Shown one piece after another: positions 7,661-15,353 of a DNA stretch of 64,000 nucleotides. Source of the stretch: Jatrophihabitans endophyticus (GTDB lineage Bacteria; Actinomycetota; Actinomycetes; Mycobacteriales; Jatrophihabitantaceae); contig NZ_FQVU01000005.1 of NCBI RefSeq assembly GCF_900129455.1, forward strand, positions 310,001 through 374,000, in the 5' to 3' direction. The notes below the pieces were generated by a model. That model was not told the origin of the DNA, made no database searches, and worked only from the letters and a program-made list of their open reading frames with translations. A program made the translations under genes and the position numbers. The first letter of the stretch is position 1, and every line of letters begins with the position of its first letter.

Positions 7661-8301
7661 GCGACGAGAACCTCCGAGGTTTCATACGGTCGGGTGGAGC
7701 GCTGGCGGTGGTAGTGGCCCGGACGCGGGCGGTGCGGCGCGGCTGGGCGCTCGCAGCGCTCCCCGCTGTCGGTCAGCCCGATCTGCGCGAGTCGGACGGT
7801 GATGGCACGCGGCGAGACGTCGAACAACCGGGCCAGGACAGCCGGCTGCTGGATGAGCCCCGCCCAAGCGCGCTTGAGCGCACCGCGAGACATCAGGGCA
7901 CAGCCGGCGAAAAAGTCGGCGGCCTGCTCGGCCTGCTCGTCAGTTGCGTACAGCTGCTTGGCGCGGCCGTGATCGACGATGTGCTTGAACTCGTGGAACA
8001 GCGTGAAGCGCTGGCGGGTGCGCGGCTCCCAGCGGTTGATCGCGATGATCCACGTCGTGCCGTTCCAGTAACTCATGCCGGAGGTTGGGATATCGCGGTA
8101 TTGCACCTCGATACGCGGCAGCTCGCTGACTGCCTCACTCGGCACAGCGTCACCTTCGATAGCGAGCACTTGGTGCAGCCGCGTAGCCTGCAGTTCGGCG
8201 ATGCGGAGCGCCTCGAAGAAGCGAACCCGGCGCTCCGGGAACAGTGCGCGGAGTGACCCCAGCACGCTGCGACTCTCGTCGAGATTGATATGTGTTTGCA
8301 T
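7657..8301 (-). CDS. ImmA/IrrE-type metallopeptidase
   Basis: 214 residues with the zinc motif HEFKHIVDH (HExxH plus a further His), followed by an Ala-rich helix and a winged-helix-like region. ImmA-type proteases cleave XRE repressors to induce mobile elements, and an XRE gene lies immediately upstream in the same operon. The stop overlaps the integrase ATG by four bases, so protease and integrase are made together. Expected substrate: the XRE protein at 8340-8714 (inference from gene order). The C-terminal ~40 residues are basic and Pro/His-rich, with no known role. Confidence 0.88.
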   Translation of the reverse strand: MQTHINLDESRSVLGSLRALFPERRVRFFEALRIAELQATRLHQVLAIEGDAVPSEAVSELPRIEVQYRDIPTSGMSYWNGTTWIIAINRWEPRTRQRFTLFHEFKHIVDHGRAKQLYATDEQAEQAADFFAGCALMSRGALKRAWAGLIQQPAVLARLFDVSPRAITVRLAQIGLTDSGERCERPAAPHRPRPGHYHRQRSTRPYETSEVLVA

Positions 8302-8339
8302 ATGGCCCCTCCTTTCGGGTTGGTACTTATATATAAGGG

Positions 8340-8714
8340 TTAGTGCTCGTCTTGGTGTGGTCGTGGGCCGCTGCCGTGACGCCGGGTCAGCTGTTCGATG
8401 AAGGACTCAACCTCGGCGACCGCCTCGTCCGGTAGTTGGCGGTACTTGGCCCGCATGTAGGGCCTGAGTGACGGTAGCTGGCCGACAGGCAGAGCGTGGG
8501 CGGCGGCGTAGAGGTCAGCTGCCGGGATGCCGAGCACCTCGCCGATGGCCTTCAAGTTCTCAAGCCGGGGTGTCGGGTTAGCGGCTCGCTCGAGCCGGAT
8601 GATGACGCCGGTGTCGAGACCTGCCCGACGGGCGACTTCACGCGCGGAAAGGTTGAGCGATTCACGCCGCGATTTCAGCATGTCGGCCAATTGCTGCATG
8701 TCCTCATCAGTCAT
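8340..8714 (-). CDS. XRE-family repressor of the element
   Basis: 124 residues with a Cro/C1-type HTH at about residues 10-65 (LSAREVARRAGLDTGVIIRLE as recognition region), followed by a charged tail. The chosen ATG at 8714 has GGGGAG seven bases upstream; an ATG two codons earlier is too close to that site. It probably binds the 18-bp palindromes at 8753-8770, 13601-13618 and 13641-13658, repressing its own operon and the transfer operon. Gene order XRE-ImmA-integrase resembles ICEBs1-type switches. Confidence 0.88.
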   Translation of the reverse strand: MTDEDMQQLADMLKSRRESLNLSAREVARRAGLDTGVIIRLERAANPTPRLENLKAIGEVLGIPAADLYAAAHALPVGQLPSLRPYMRAKYRQLPDEAVAEVESFIEQLTRRHGSGPRPHQDEH

Positions 8715-8739
8715 ATGCATTCTCCCCTTTATGTCTTCC

Positions 8740-8770
8740 ATTATCGCCCTTCTGTTGTTTCAAAACAACA
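8740..8770 (-). promoter_or_regulatory. promoter with 18-bp operator for the XRE-ImmA-int operon
   Basis: Minus-strand -35 TTGTTT (8763-8768), 17-base spacer and -10 GATAAT (8740-8745) upstream of the XRE gene. The palindrome TGTTGTTTTGAAACAACA (minus strand, 8770-8753) covers the -35 box, so a bound repressor would block polymerase. Confidence 0.75.
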
Positions 8771-8820
8771 CTGGCGGCCAATTCCACAACGTTTAGGAAA
8801 GGCGATCCTTGGTGGTGTAT

Positions 8821-8880
8821 CTGGCAGGGCGAACGGTTGAGGCGCAATATGCGCGCTTCGAAACCGTCCGGCCCTGCCAG
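8821..8880. repeat. 60-bp near-perfect inverted repeat (hairpin)
   Basis: Outer arms CTGGCAGGGC (8821-8830) and GCCCTGCCAG (8871-8880) are perfectly complementary. Near-complementary GAACGGTT and AACCGTCC arms continue inward, and the centre holds a second dyad GCGCAATATGCGC. It lies between the stop of the CopG-like gene and the XRE promoter. No T run follows on either strand. It could be a large terminator of the transfer operon, a structured RNA or an origin-like site. Confidence 0.6.
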
Positions 8881-8898
8881 GTTTGGAGCGCAAGGCTC

Positions 8899-9234
8899 CT
8901 AGTCCGCCGATGCACCTCCCCGACGCGTGCGCGTCTTGGGTGACTGGTCGAGCTCCACCGGGGCCTCGCCGCTGCCGAACAGTGTGGCGATGGCCTCACG
9001 GCGGGCGGCGGCGTCGCGCTCGATCTCGGCGAGCACGTCGTCGGCCTTGCCTGCCAGCTCCGGTGCGGTCTTGACGGCCGCAATGTGCGACTCGATGGCC
9101 GCCCGGATCTCATCGGTGATGGTGCTGCTGCGCAGTTGAGCCACCAGGCTCAGCTGGGCGTGCAGCTCGGGCTCCAGCCGGATGGCCAGCGTCTTGACGC
9201 CGCCGTTCCTGCCGGTGCTTTCCATCTGGGACAT
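8899..9234 (-). CDS. ribbon-helix-helix (CopG/Arc-like) small protein
   Basis: 111 residues. The segment TLAIRLEPELHAQLSLVAQL followed by TITDEIRAAIESHI matches the strand-helix-helix pattern of CopG/Arc DNA-binding proteins; the rest is helical and charged. GAGGAGG lies seven bases before ATG 9234. In mobile elements such proteins act as accessory relaxosome factors or regulators; which applies here cannot be told. It follows the methyltransferase gene with a 95-base gap. Confidence 0.7.
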   Translation of the reverse strand: MSQMESTGRNGGVKTLAIRLEPELHAQLSLVAQLRSSTITDEIRAAIESHIAAVKTAPELAGKADDVLAEIERDAAARREAIATLFGSGEAPVELDQSPKTRTRRGGASAD

Positions 9235-9329
9235 ACGGCACCTCCTCGGTGCGGTTGCGACTGACCTGATCCACGGTGTGGTTCACGGGAATCAGCCGCA
9301 GAACAGCGACGAGGTGCCGGGGTGATTGA

Positions 9330-10301
9330 TCATGCGATGCGACTCCGTGCCTCTTGGGCGAACGTGGGACTCAACTCGACGCCGAGCCAGTCGCGGTGCA
9401 GCGCGCGGGCGGCCAGGGCGGTCGTGCCGGCGCCCATGAAGGGGTCGAGCACGATGCCCGGCTCGCGCCCATACGTGCAGTCGCAGGTCGGGCCGAGCGC
9501 ACTCCGGACAGCTGTGCCACCGAGGGCCCGTAGGACGCGGCGGACATGCGGACGACGGCAACCGGTGCAGCGTGCTTCGGGACAACCGGCGCGGAGCGCG
9601 TAGTCGGCGAGCCCGAGCGGGAACGTCGCCCGGTGACCGCCGCGGTAGTTCGAGCTCGCGAGTCGTAAGACGTCGCCCGGGTTCGCACCGAGCGGATGCC
9701 CGACAAGGCCATTGGCCTTCAGCTTCAGGAGGCCGCTGGTACCCATGCTGTTCGGGCCACGGTGGTCGTCGCTCGATGCCAAGACGGCGCGGCGCGTCGC
9801 GCTCGGTCGGCTGCGGTGCGGACGACGGACGGCGTCGAGGTCGAAGTAGTACGAGGGATTGCGAGCGAGCACGTAGATGTACTCCCATGTGCAGGCCAAG
9901 CGGTCGCGTACCGATGTCGGCATCGGGTTGGGCTTCTGCCAGATGATCTTGTTTCGCAGCAGCCAGCCGTCGGCGGTCAGCGCCAGGACGAGTCGCTCCG
10001 GTCCGAGCAGCAGGCTCTTGCGCTCGGCGCCCTGCTCCGTGTGTATCGAGTAGCTGTCGCCGACGTTCAGCCAGAGCGTGCCGGTCGGAACGAGGACGCG
10101 GGCAGCTTCTTGGGCGACCGCGCGGAGTGGTTCGACCCAGCTATCGACGTGGCGTTCCTGGCCGAGCTGACCCGCAATCTTGTAGTCCCTGAGCCCCAGG
10201 TAGGGCGGGCTGGTCAGCACCATGTCGACGCTGGTGCTCGGGAGCGTGCGCATGGTGGCGAGTGCGTCGCCGACGATGATTCGGTTGCGCGGCAGACTCA
10301 T
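9330..10301 (-). CDS. beta-class DNA (N4-cytosine/N6-adenine) methyltransferase
   Basis: 323 residues. Catalytic motif TSPPY near residue 31 comes before the AdoMet-binding motif DPFMGAGTT near residue 285, the order of beta-class enzymes; the interval holds a target-recognition region. Near residue 250 a cysteine-rich stretch (C-x4-C-x2-C, then a later C-x-C) suggests a bound metal. No endonuclease gene is adjacent, so it is probably an orphan methyltransferase protecting the element or marking its DNA during transfer. ATG 10301 overlaps the previous stop. Confidence 0.88.
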   Translation of the reverse strand: MSLPRNRIIVGDALATMRTLPSTSVDMVLTSPPYLGLRDYKIAGQLGQERHVDSWVEPLRAVAQEAARVLVPTGTLWLNVGDSYSIHTEQGAERKSLLLGPERLVLALTADGWLLRNKIIWQKPNPMPTSVRDRLACTWEYIYVLARNPSYYFDLDAVRRPHRSRPSATRRAVLASSDDHRGPNSMGTSGLLKLKANGLVGHPLGANPGDVLRLASSNYRGGHRATFPLGLADYALRAGCPEARCTGCRRPHVRRVLRALGGTAVRSALGPTCDCTYGREPGIVLDPFMGAGTTALAARALHRDWLGVELSPTFAQEARSRIA

Positions 10302-11236
10302 CCGGCACCCCCTGCGATGAGCGCAGTAATGGCGTCCTGAACGGCGAAGCGGAACAGCCGGAGATCGAGATCGCTGGTGGCGATGGCGTTTTCAATGGCC
10401 TGCTTGCGCTTCTCGTCCGGCACGAGCCAGACGACGAGCGGGTTGACGCCGTAGCGCTGCACCGCGTCGCCGGTGCGGACGTAGCGGGCGTACTGGAGCG
10501 ACTTGCGCACGATGGTCGGCAGGCTCTCGGTCGCGCGGTCGATCTCGAGGTACCAGTAGTCCTCATAGTCGTCTATCGCCGTGACCGCGAAGGCGTCGGG
10601 CTTGAGCACCTGGCGGACGGCGCCGGGCCCGAGGAACGACTGCCAGCTGTCCGGCTCGGTGGTGAGCTTGAGCAGCTCGAAGCTGCCCGCGCGGCTGGCG
10701 AGCGTCAGACGAACGGCCGCGTCGGCGACAGCCAGCCGGTGGTCGAGCGTGCGCAGGCTCGGTTCCTTCCGCCGAAGTCGCGCCGCCGTGTCACCAAGCA
10801 GCAGCCGGTGGCCGACTGGCCCGACCCGCCAGACGTAGGACGCCGAGCCGGCACGGACACCACCGACGCGCCGATCGAGATGTTCAACGACCCCGAGCTG
10901 GGCCAGTCGAGTCAACGCGCGGTAGGTACGACGAGCAGCGGCCAGCTCACTGGCGTTCGTGCTGAAGTGCAGGAGTTGCAATTGGTTTGTAGTCAGGAAA
11001 CCAAAGCGGTCAAGATCGCCGAGGAGGGCGCGGTCGGTGTCGGTCATCGACCGGTCGACGGCGTCCAGACGGCCGGCCGGCGTTCGCCTTCCATGGCGCT
11101 CAGGGACCGGCGGCATGACACCCGACCGGGCAATACTTCCGGGCGCCTTGCGGGCCGGGAGGGCCCTGAACTCGGTTGGTTCGAGGGTTGGTTCGCCTGC
11201 GCGATCCGACGGGCGATCTGACGGGTACGCGGTCAT
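10298..11236 (-). CDS. replication-relaxation family protein
   Basis: 312 residues. A winged-helix N-terminal part (about 65-150: LLGDLDRFGFLTTNQLQLLHF) is followed by a nuclease-like fold (about 160-280) with DAFAV and YWYLEIDRATE, matching the Replic_Relax family (PF13814) of actinobacterial and firmicute mobile elements. These proteins are thought to start replication or nick DNA for mobilisation, though the chemistry is not well established. Overlaps of four bases on both sides place it between the coupling ATPase and the methyltransferase in one operon. Confidence 0.8.
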   Translation of the reverse strand: MTAYPSDRPSDRAGEPTLEPTEFRALPARKAPGSIARSGVMPPVPERHGRRTPAGRLDAVDRSMTDTDRALLGDLDRFGFLTTNQLQLLHFSTNASELAAARRTYRALTRLAQLGVVEHLDRRVGGVRAGSASYVWRVGPVGHRLLLGDTAARLRRKEPSLRTLDHRLAVADAAVRLTLASRAGSFELLKLTTEPDSWQSFLGPGAVRQVLKPDAFAVTAIDDYEDYWYLEIDRATESLPTIVRKSLQYARYVRTGDAVQRYGVNPLVVWLVPDEKRKQAIENAIATSDLDLRLFRFAVQDAITALIAGGAG

Positions 11237-13371
11237 GGTGAACGCCTCCGCCGTCCGGTCGGGCCGAGGTCGTCCGGGGCGCTCGTCTGGTCGTACAGCT
11301 CGCTGAAGCCGGCCTCGACCTCGTCGAGCGGACGGCCGTAGGCAGCGCGGCTGCGCGACCGAACGGCAGCCACATCTGCGGTCGCCGAGCCGAGCGGGCG
11401 GCTGCGGCCCGATGCGTACGGCGTGGTCGTCCCGCGGGCGAACAGGTTGGCGTAGACCTCGTATGGACCGAGGGCTTCGAGGTCGGCAGCAGCAAGTTCG
11501 GGGTGCCCCTTGGCGAGCTGGACGGCGTCCTCGTGTGGCAGGCGGAAGACGATGCGGCTCAGGGCGTTCGCGAGCACCGCCGATTTCAGCTCGCGCGGCA
11601 GCTGGCTCAGGAATTGGTGCGACAGCACGAACCCGGCGCCGTAGCCGCGGGCTTGGGCCAGGCCGTCGGCCAGGTCAGTTGGCAGGTGCAAGTAGTCCTG
11701 CACCTCGTCGATCACGATGGCGACGGGATGCCGATCAGCCGCCGGGACGTTGGCCCGCGCCTGGATCGACTGCCAGAGGTCGGCGACGACCAGCGAGCCC
11801 AAGAGTTGCGCCGCGTCCGGCCCGATGACGCCGCGCTTGAGCGGCACCAGCAGCACCTTGCGCTCGGTGAAAATTTGCGACGTCGTGAAGCGCGGTGCGC
11901 GCTGCCCGAGCACGCCGCGGAGCCCAGGACGTAGCAGCGGCCGCAGCTTGTTCATGGCGGGCGCGACGGCGGCCATTCTTTCGGCGTCCGACCAGTGCTC
12001 GAAGGTGGCCCAGAACGGCTCGAGGACGAGCGGGTCGCGCAGCCCGGCCGTCACGCTGCGGCGGAAGCCGGGGTTGGTGAACAGCAGCGGCAGCATGACG
12101 AGCGAGGCATCGCCGCGGCGCGCGAGCGTCAGCAGTCCGGCGTAGAGGATGTCCTGGGTGCGGGCGCCGACCGCCTTGCCGTAGAGCTGCTTGAAGACCG
12201 ACACCATGGCGTCGGCGACGAGCTCGGGGGAGCGGCCGCCCTGCGTCGCGAGCGGGTTCAGGCCGACGGGCGCCGGGTCGTTCGGGTCGAGCACGACGAC
12301 GCGCTCCTGATGCTCAGGCTTGATCCGCGCCAGGACGTCGTCGACCAGGTCGCCCTTCGGCTCGATAACGACGGCGCCGTGCCCGGCGTTCACCACCTGG
12401 GCGGTCCAGTTAGCGAGCAGCGTGCTCTTGCCCGCGCCGGTCGGCGCGATGACGTGGACGTGGCGGACGGCCGAGGACATCGGCAGCACCAGGCCGGTCG
12501 GCTTGTCGGTGGCGGTCGCGTCGGCGATGACCAGCTCGGTGCCGGTCGTGCCCGGTGCGGGCGAGAGTGGCTTCGGGTGCGGCGACGGCAGGCCGGGCAG
12601 CTCCTCGTCACCGAGCGGCCAGCCGGTCAGGCCAACCAGTTCCGGAACGCCCAGGCGCAGTGGCCAACGCAGTGGTGAAACAGCGGCGTTGAAGTCGTGA
12701 GCGTGCATGCGGCGGAAGCGCAGCTGCACGCCGGGCGCCTCGGCGACACGGACGGCGGCGGACAACCCGAGCAGCAAGCTCTTACGACGTTCGGCGTCGG
12801 TTGCGGTGACGCCCAGGCGGACGGCGCAGGCAAAGCCGAAGTCGGACACCTTGCTCCGGAGGGCCCGCCGTTTATCACCGTCGATGCGGCCGCCGTTGCC
12901 GATCCAGGCCACCGTGTACCAAGGCGCGACGACGGAAGACGGCGACTGATCCGGTACGGCCAGCGGGATACGGCGCGGACCGAGGAGTAGTTGGACGACG
13001 AGCTGTTCGCCCTTCACGAGCCTGACGCCGGTCGCCAGCAGTGCTCTGACGACGCGCTCCGGATGATCGGTGACGAGCGGTCGGTGACGGGTGTTGGCCT
13101 TGAGCTGGCCGCTCGTCACGACGGCGGTGCGGAGCTCGTCCGGCACCGGCACGAGCGTGGCGTTCGGGATGGTGGCGAGCGCGGCGCGAATGTCAGCGGC
13201 CGACGGCCAGCCGATCAGGTAGCGAGCACCATCGCGGGTCAACCGCAGTTCCAGGACGATGCGGGGCGAGCGGGCATCTGCGGCCCACTGCCGAAGGGCA
13301 CCGGCGACGCGGTCAACCTCGAGCGGACGCTGCCAGCGCAGTTCACGCCAGGTAGTGCGGGACTCAGGCAC
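11233..13371 (-). CDS. VirD4/TraM-type DNA-transfer ATPase
   Basis: 712 residues from GTG 13371 (GGAG eight bases upstream; the frame stays open to 13500, but that start would overlap most of the preceding gene). Walker A APTGAGKST at about residue 305, Walker B AIVIDEVQD at about 550, then SHQFLSQL and a TraM/TraD-type recognition segment. These are features of coupling proteins that feed DNA into a conjugation channel. No clear transmembrane anchor is seen, and no VirB-like channel genes lie nearby, so transfer may rely on a simple ATPase system or a helper element. Confidence 0.85.
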   Translation of the reverse strand: MPESRTTWRELRWQRPLEVDRVAGALRQWAADARSPRIVLELRLTRDGARYLIGWPSAADIRAALATIPNATLVPVPDELRTAVVTSGQLKANTRHRPLVTDHPERVVRALLATGVRLVKGEQLVVQLLLGPRRIPLAVPDQSPSSVVAPWYTVAWIGNGGRIDGDKRRALRSKVSDFGFACAVRLGVTATDAERRKSLLLGLSAAVRVAEAPGVQLRFRRMHAHDFNAAVSPLRWPLRLGVPELVGLTGWPLGDEELPGLPSPHPKPLSPAPGTTGTELVIADATATDKPTGLVLPMSSAVRHVHVIAPTGAGKSTLLANWTAQVVNAGHGAVVIEPKGDLVDDVLARIKPEHQERVVVLDPNDPAPVGLNPLATQGGRSPELVADAMVSVFKQLYGKAVGARTQDILYAGLLTLARRGDASLVMLPLLFTNPGFRRSVTAGLRDPLVLEPFWATFEHWSDAERMAAVAPAMNKLRPLLRPGLRGVLGQRAPRFTTSQIFTERKVLLVPLKRGVIGPDAAQLLGSLVVADLWQSIQARANVPAADRHPVAIVIDEVQDYLHLPTDLADGLAQARGYGAGFVLSHQFLSQLPRELKSAVLANALSRIVFRLPHEDAVQLAKGHPELAAADLEALGPYEVYANLFARGTTTPYASGRSRPLGSATADVAAVRSRSRAAYGRPLDEVEAGFSELYDQTSAPDDLGPTGRRRRSP

Positions 13372-13561
13372 CGCGCTGCTCCGTGCTCTTGCCCTTCTGC
13401 TCGGCCTCGGCGGCAGCTTCGGCTGCGGCTTGTTCGATAGCGAGCTGGAGGACGGCTCGGCCGAGCCGGCGCAGATCCGGAGGATCACGCCGCACGGCAC
13501 GAACGGAAATGTTTCGCTGCCTACCCTTACCGTAATTCGTAATGCGCTTATTTCGTGCCAT
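13364..13561 (-). CDS. small basic protein heading the transfer operon
   Basis: 65 residues: a basic N-terminus (MARNKRITNYGKGRQ) followed by an Ala/Glu-rich helix. AAAGGAGGG nine bases before ATG 13561 is a strong ribosome site. It ends eight bases inside the coupling ATPase gene. It is the first gene after the operator-bearing promoter. No family recognised; it may be an accessory DNA-binding factor. Confidence 0.65.
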   Translation of the reverse strand: MARNKRITNYGKGRQRNISVRAVRRDPPDLRRLGRAVLQLAIEQAAAEAAAEAEQKGKSTEQRGA

Positions 13562-13600
13562 GTGGTCTAACCCTCCTTTCGCTTAGTGATGCAAAGCAGC

Positions 13601-13662
13601 TGTTGTTTTGAAACAACAATGCCAGTGCATTTAGTTATAGTGTTGTTTTGAAACAACAGCAA
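13601..13662 (-). promoter_or_regulatory. transfer-operon promoter with two 18-bp operators
   Basis: TGTTGTTTTGAAACAACA occurs at 13601-13618 and again at 13641-13658, start-to-start 40 bp. On the minus strand a -35-like TTGCTG (13662-13657) and a -10-like TATAAC (13639-13634) are 17 bases apart, and the second operator fills the spacer. The same palindrome sits on the XRE promoter. Confidence 0.75.
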
Positions 13663-13710
13663 TACAGTTTGTGTATTTGACAGCACCGAATTGACGCTGG
13701 CTCGTCGCTG

Positions 13711-13902
13711 TTACCAGCCCCGATTGCGGGACCGCAAAATCGCGACGGCGACGCCAACGACGCCGGCCACCGCGACAATCACGATGAGCGCGGTGAGGAT
13801 GGAGAGCAGCAGCTGGACGGCCATGAACAGGACGAGGGCGATGACGAGCACGCTGAACGCGCTCGTCACCGCCCTGTCCAGCCAGCTGTTCTTCGACTGC
13901 AT
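13711..13902 (-). CDS. small membrane protein
   Basis: 63 residues with a hydrophobic core long enough for one or two transmembrane helices (about 13-55) and a basic end (RSRNRGW). Its ATG overlaps the TAA of the gene upstream (TAATG), showing translational coupling. Small membrane proteins of this kind occur in transfer regions, but no specific family is recognised. Confidence 0.6.
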   Translation of the reverse strand: MQSKNSWLDRAVTSAFSVLVIALVLFMAVQLLLSILTALIVIVAVAGVVGVAVAILRSRNRGW

Positions 13903-14120
13903 TACCGAAGCCCGGATCGCCTCGACTGCTCACGCGCCACGTCTCGCATTGCCTGCAATGCCTGACGAGTGAGCTGATCAATCTGAGTGTCTGCCAATGA
14001 ACGAGCAGAACGGAGGCACTGCACGCGGCGATACGCACGACGACTCGCCATGACGTGTCGCGTGACGACGGCGGCCAGAACCAGCACCACCGCCGCCAGG
14101 GCGATCAAGACGATAAACAC
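13902..14120 (-). CDS. small single-helix membrane protein
   Basis: 72 residues: an N-terminal transmembrane helix (about 2-22) followed by a basic, Gln-rich helical cytoplasmic tail. GTG 14120 overlaps the TAG of the upstream gene (TAGTG), and its own stop overlaps the next ATG. Part of a coupled three-gene block with two membrane proteins; function unknown, possibly a membrane anchor for the transfer machinery. Confidence 0.6.
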   Translation of the reverse strand: MFIVLIALAAVVLVLAAVVTRHVMASRRAYRRVQCLRSARSLADTQIDQLTRQALQAMRDVAREQSRRSGLR

Positions 14121-14452
14121 TAGATCCGCCGGGCGCGGTACCGCAGATCGGCCAGGACGTCGGCGACACCGAGCGCATGATCGTCGGCCAGCATCGCCAA
14201 CCGCCCCGAAGCACTGGGCATCATCTGCTCGAGCGCTTGCTGGGCCTGGGCCACCGTGATGACGGCCCGCATGCCGCTGCCGGTCGCCATCGTGACGTTG
14301 TCCAGCTTATTCATGGTCACATCGGTCTCGACGTCCATACGGCTCTGCCGCACCGCGCCGCTTCCCTGCATGCGGGAGACGCTGCGCCCGGCGCGACGCC
14401 GATCTGCCGGGTACAGCTCCCCGCCGCCGTACTGCACCATTTCGTGGCTCAT
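14120..14452 (-). CDS. hypothetical protein of the element
   Basis: 110 soluble residues. The N-terminal half is basic and polar; the C-terminal half has helical segments (AVITVAQAQQALEQM; LADDHALGVADVLADL). GGAAGG precedes ATG 14452. First gene of the coupled block with two small membrane proteins. No known domain recognised. Confidence 0.6.
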   Translation of the reverse strand: MSHEMVQYGGGELYPADRRRAGRSVSRMQGSGAVRQSRMDVETDVTMNKLDNVTMATGSGMRAVITVAQAQQALEQMMPSASGRLAMLADDHALGVADVLADLRYRARRI

Positions 14453-14545
14453 GGTCCTTCCTTCCGTCGCACCTGCGGCGCTCGAACCGATCGAGCGGTC
14501 GACCGCAGTCGCCGACAGACCCAGTTCAGCGCCGAAAAAGCGCGG

Positions 14546-15022
14546 TTACGAGCCGAAAAACCGGTCACTATCCGCGACGCTGCGAAGCTCGGCATCGCAG
14601 CGGAGAAGGAAGCGCGCGAAGTCGATCAGCTCCTGCCGCTGCAGGTGGTGGAACGCGTCGGGGGTGATACCACGGCCTTTTCGCGCCAAGTTGAGTAGCC
14701 CGGCGGCTCCTAGGGCACCAGGTCCGCGACCGTCTCGGTCGAAAAACAAGCTCCGGACGAACGAAGCCTGGGCAGCAGACTCCTCGCCGTACATGAGGAG
14801 TCGCAGATCGAGGAGTTCGGCGATCGCTGCGGCGCGACTACGGCTGATGCCGAGTTCGCCGCGTACAAGTAGTTGATCAAGGATCGGGGTCACCACAGGC
14901 GACTGGTGGTAGCCGACACGGTCAACCAGGGCAATACCCCGCTGCCGAACACGCGCCAGCTCGGTGGCCAGACGGAGTGCTTCGCCCTGCCCCACCACTC
15001 CACTCACCGAAGGTCGAGCCAC
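14546..15022 (-). CDS. hypothetical helical protein
   Basis: 158 residues, mostly helical and charged, without signal peptide or membrane segment. GTG 15022 lies 19 bases inside the preceding small gene, so the pair is coupled. No motif recognised. The direction matches the transfer and regulatory genes downstream. Confidence 0.6.
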   Translation of the reverse strand: MARPSVSGVVGQGEALRLATELARVRQRGIALVDRVGYHQSPVVTPILDQLLVRGELGISRSRAAAIAELLDLRLLMYGEESAAQASFVRSLFFDRDGRGPGALGAAGLLNLARKGRGITPDAFHHLQRQELIDFARFLLRCDAELRSVADSDRFFGS

Positions 15023-15207
15023 TCGCGTATAGCCAACAACTGCAGCGCCCGCTTACGCGCGTTGATGCGCAGATACATGGACCGTGCCGGGTTCGTGGCT
15101 TCCACCGCGTCGGCGAGGCGGAGCAGCTGCTCGATCGAGTCGGCCTCGGCCGTCAAGTAGCGCTGGAGCTCCGGCCCGTCCGAACCGTCAAAAGCTTCAG
15201 GATTCAC
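15004..15207 (-). CDS. small hypothetical protein
   Basis: 67 residues from GTG 15207, chosen because GGAGG stands five bases upstream; the frame is open further back but without a ribosome site. Helical and charged, with SIEQLLRLADAVEATNPARS and a basic end. It is divergent from the nucleotidyltransferase gene at 15354 and may share a regulatory region with it. Confidence 0.55.
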   Translation of the reverse strand: MNPEAFDGSDGPELQRYLTAEADSIEQLLRLADAVEATNPARSMYLRINARKRALQLLAIREWLDLR

Positions 15208-15353
15208 GGTGCCCTCCACTCGGCCTCGTACCACATCGGAACTCCGAGTCTGCGCAGGCAGTGACACGATGTCTGGGGTAAACGGCAGCCCTGCGGCATG
15301 CCTACGACGTCGAGCGGCAAAATCGCGGCAATATGCAGGTCCAGGGGGCACAC

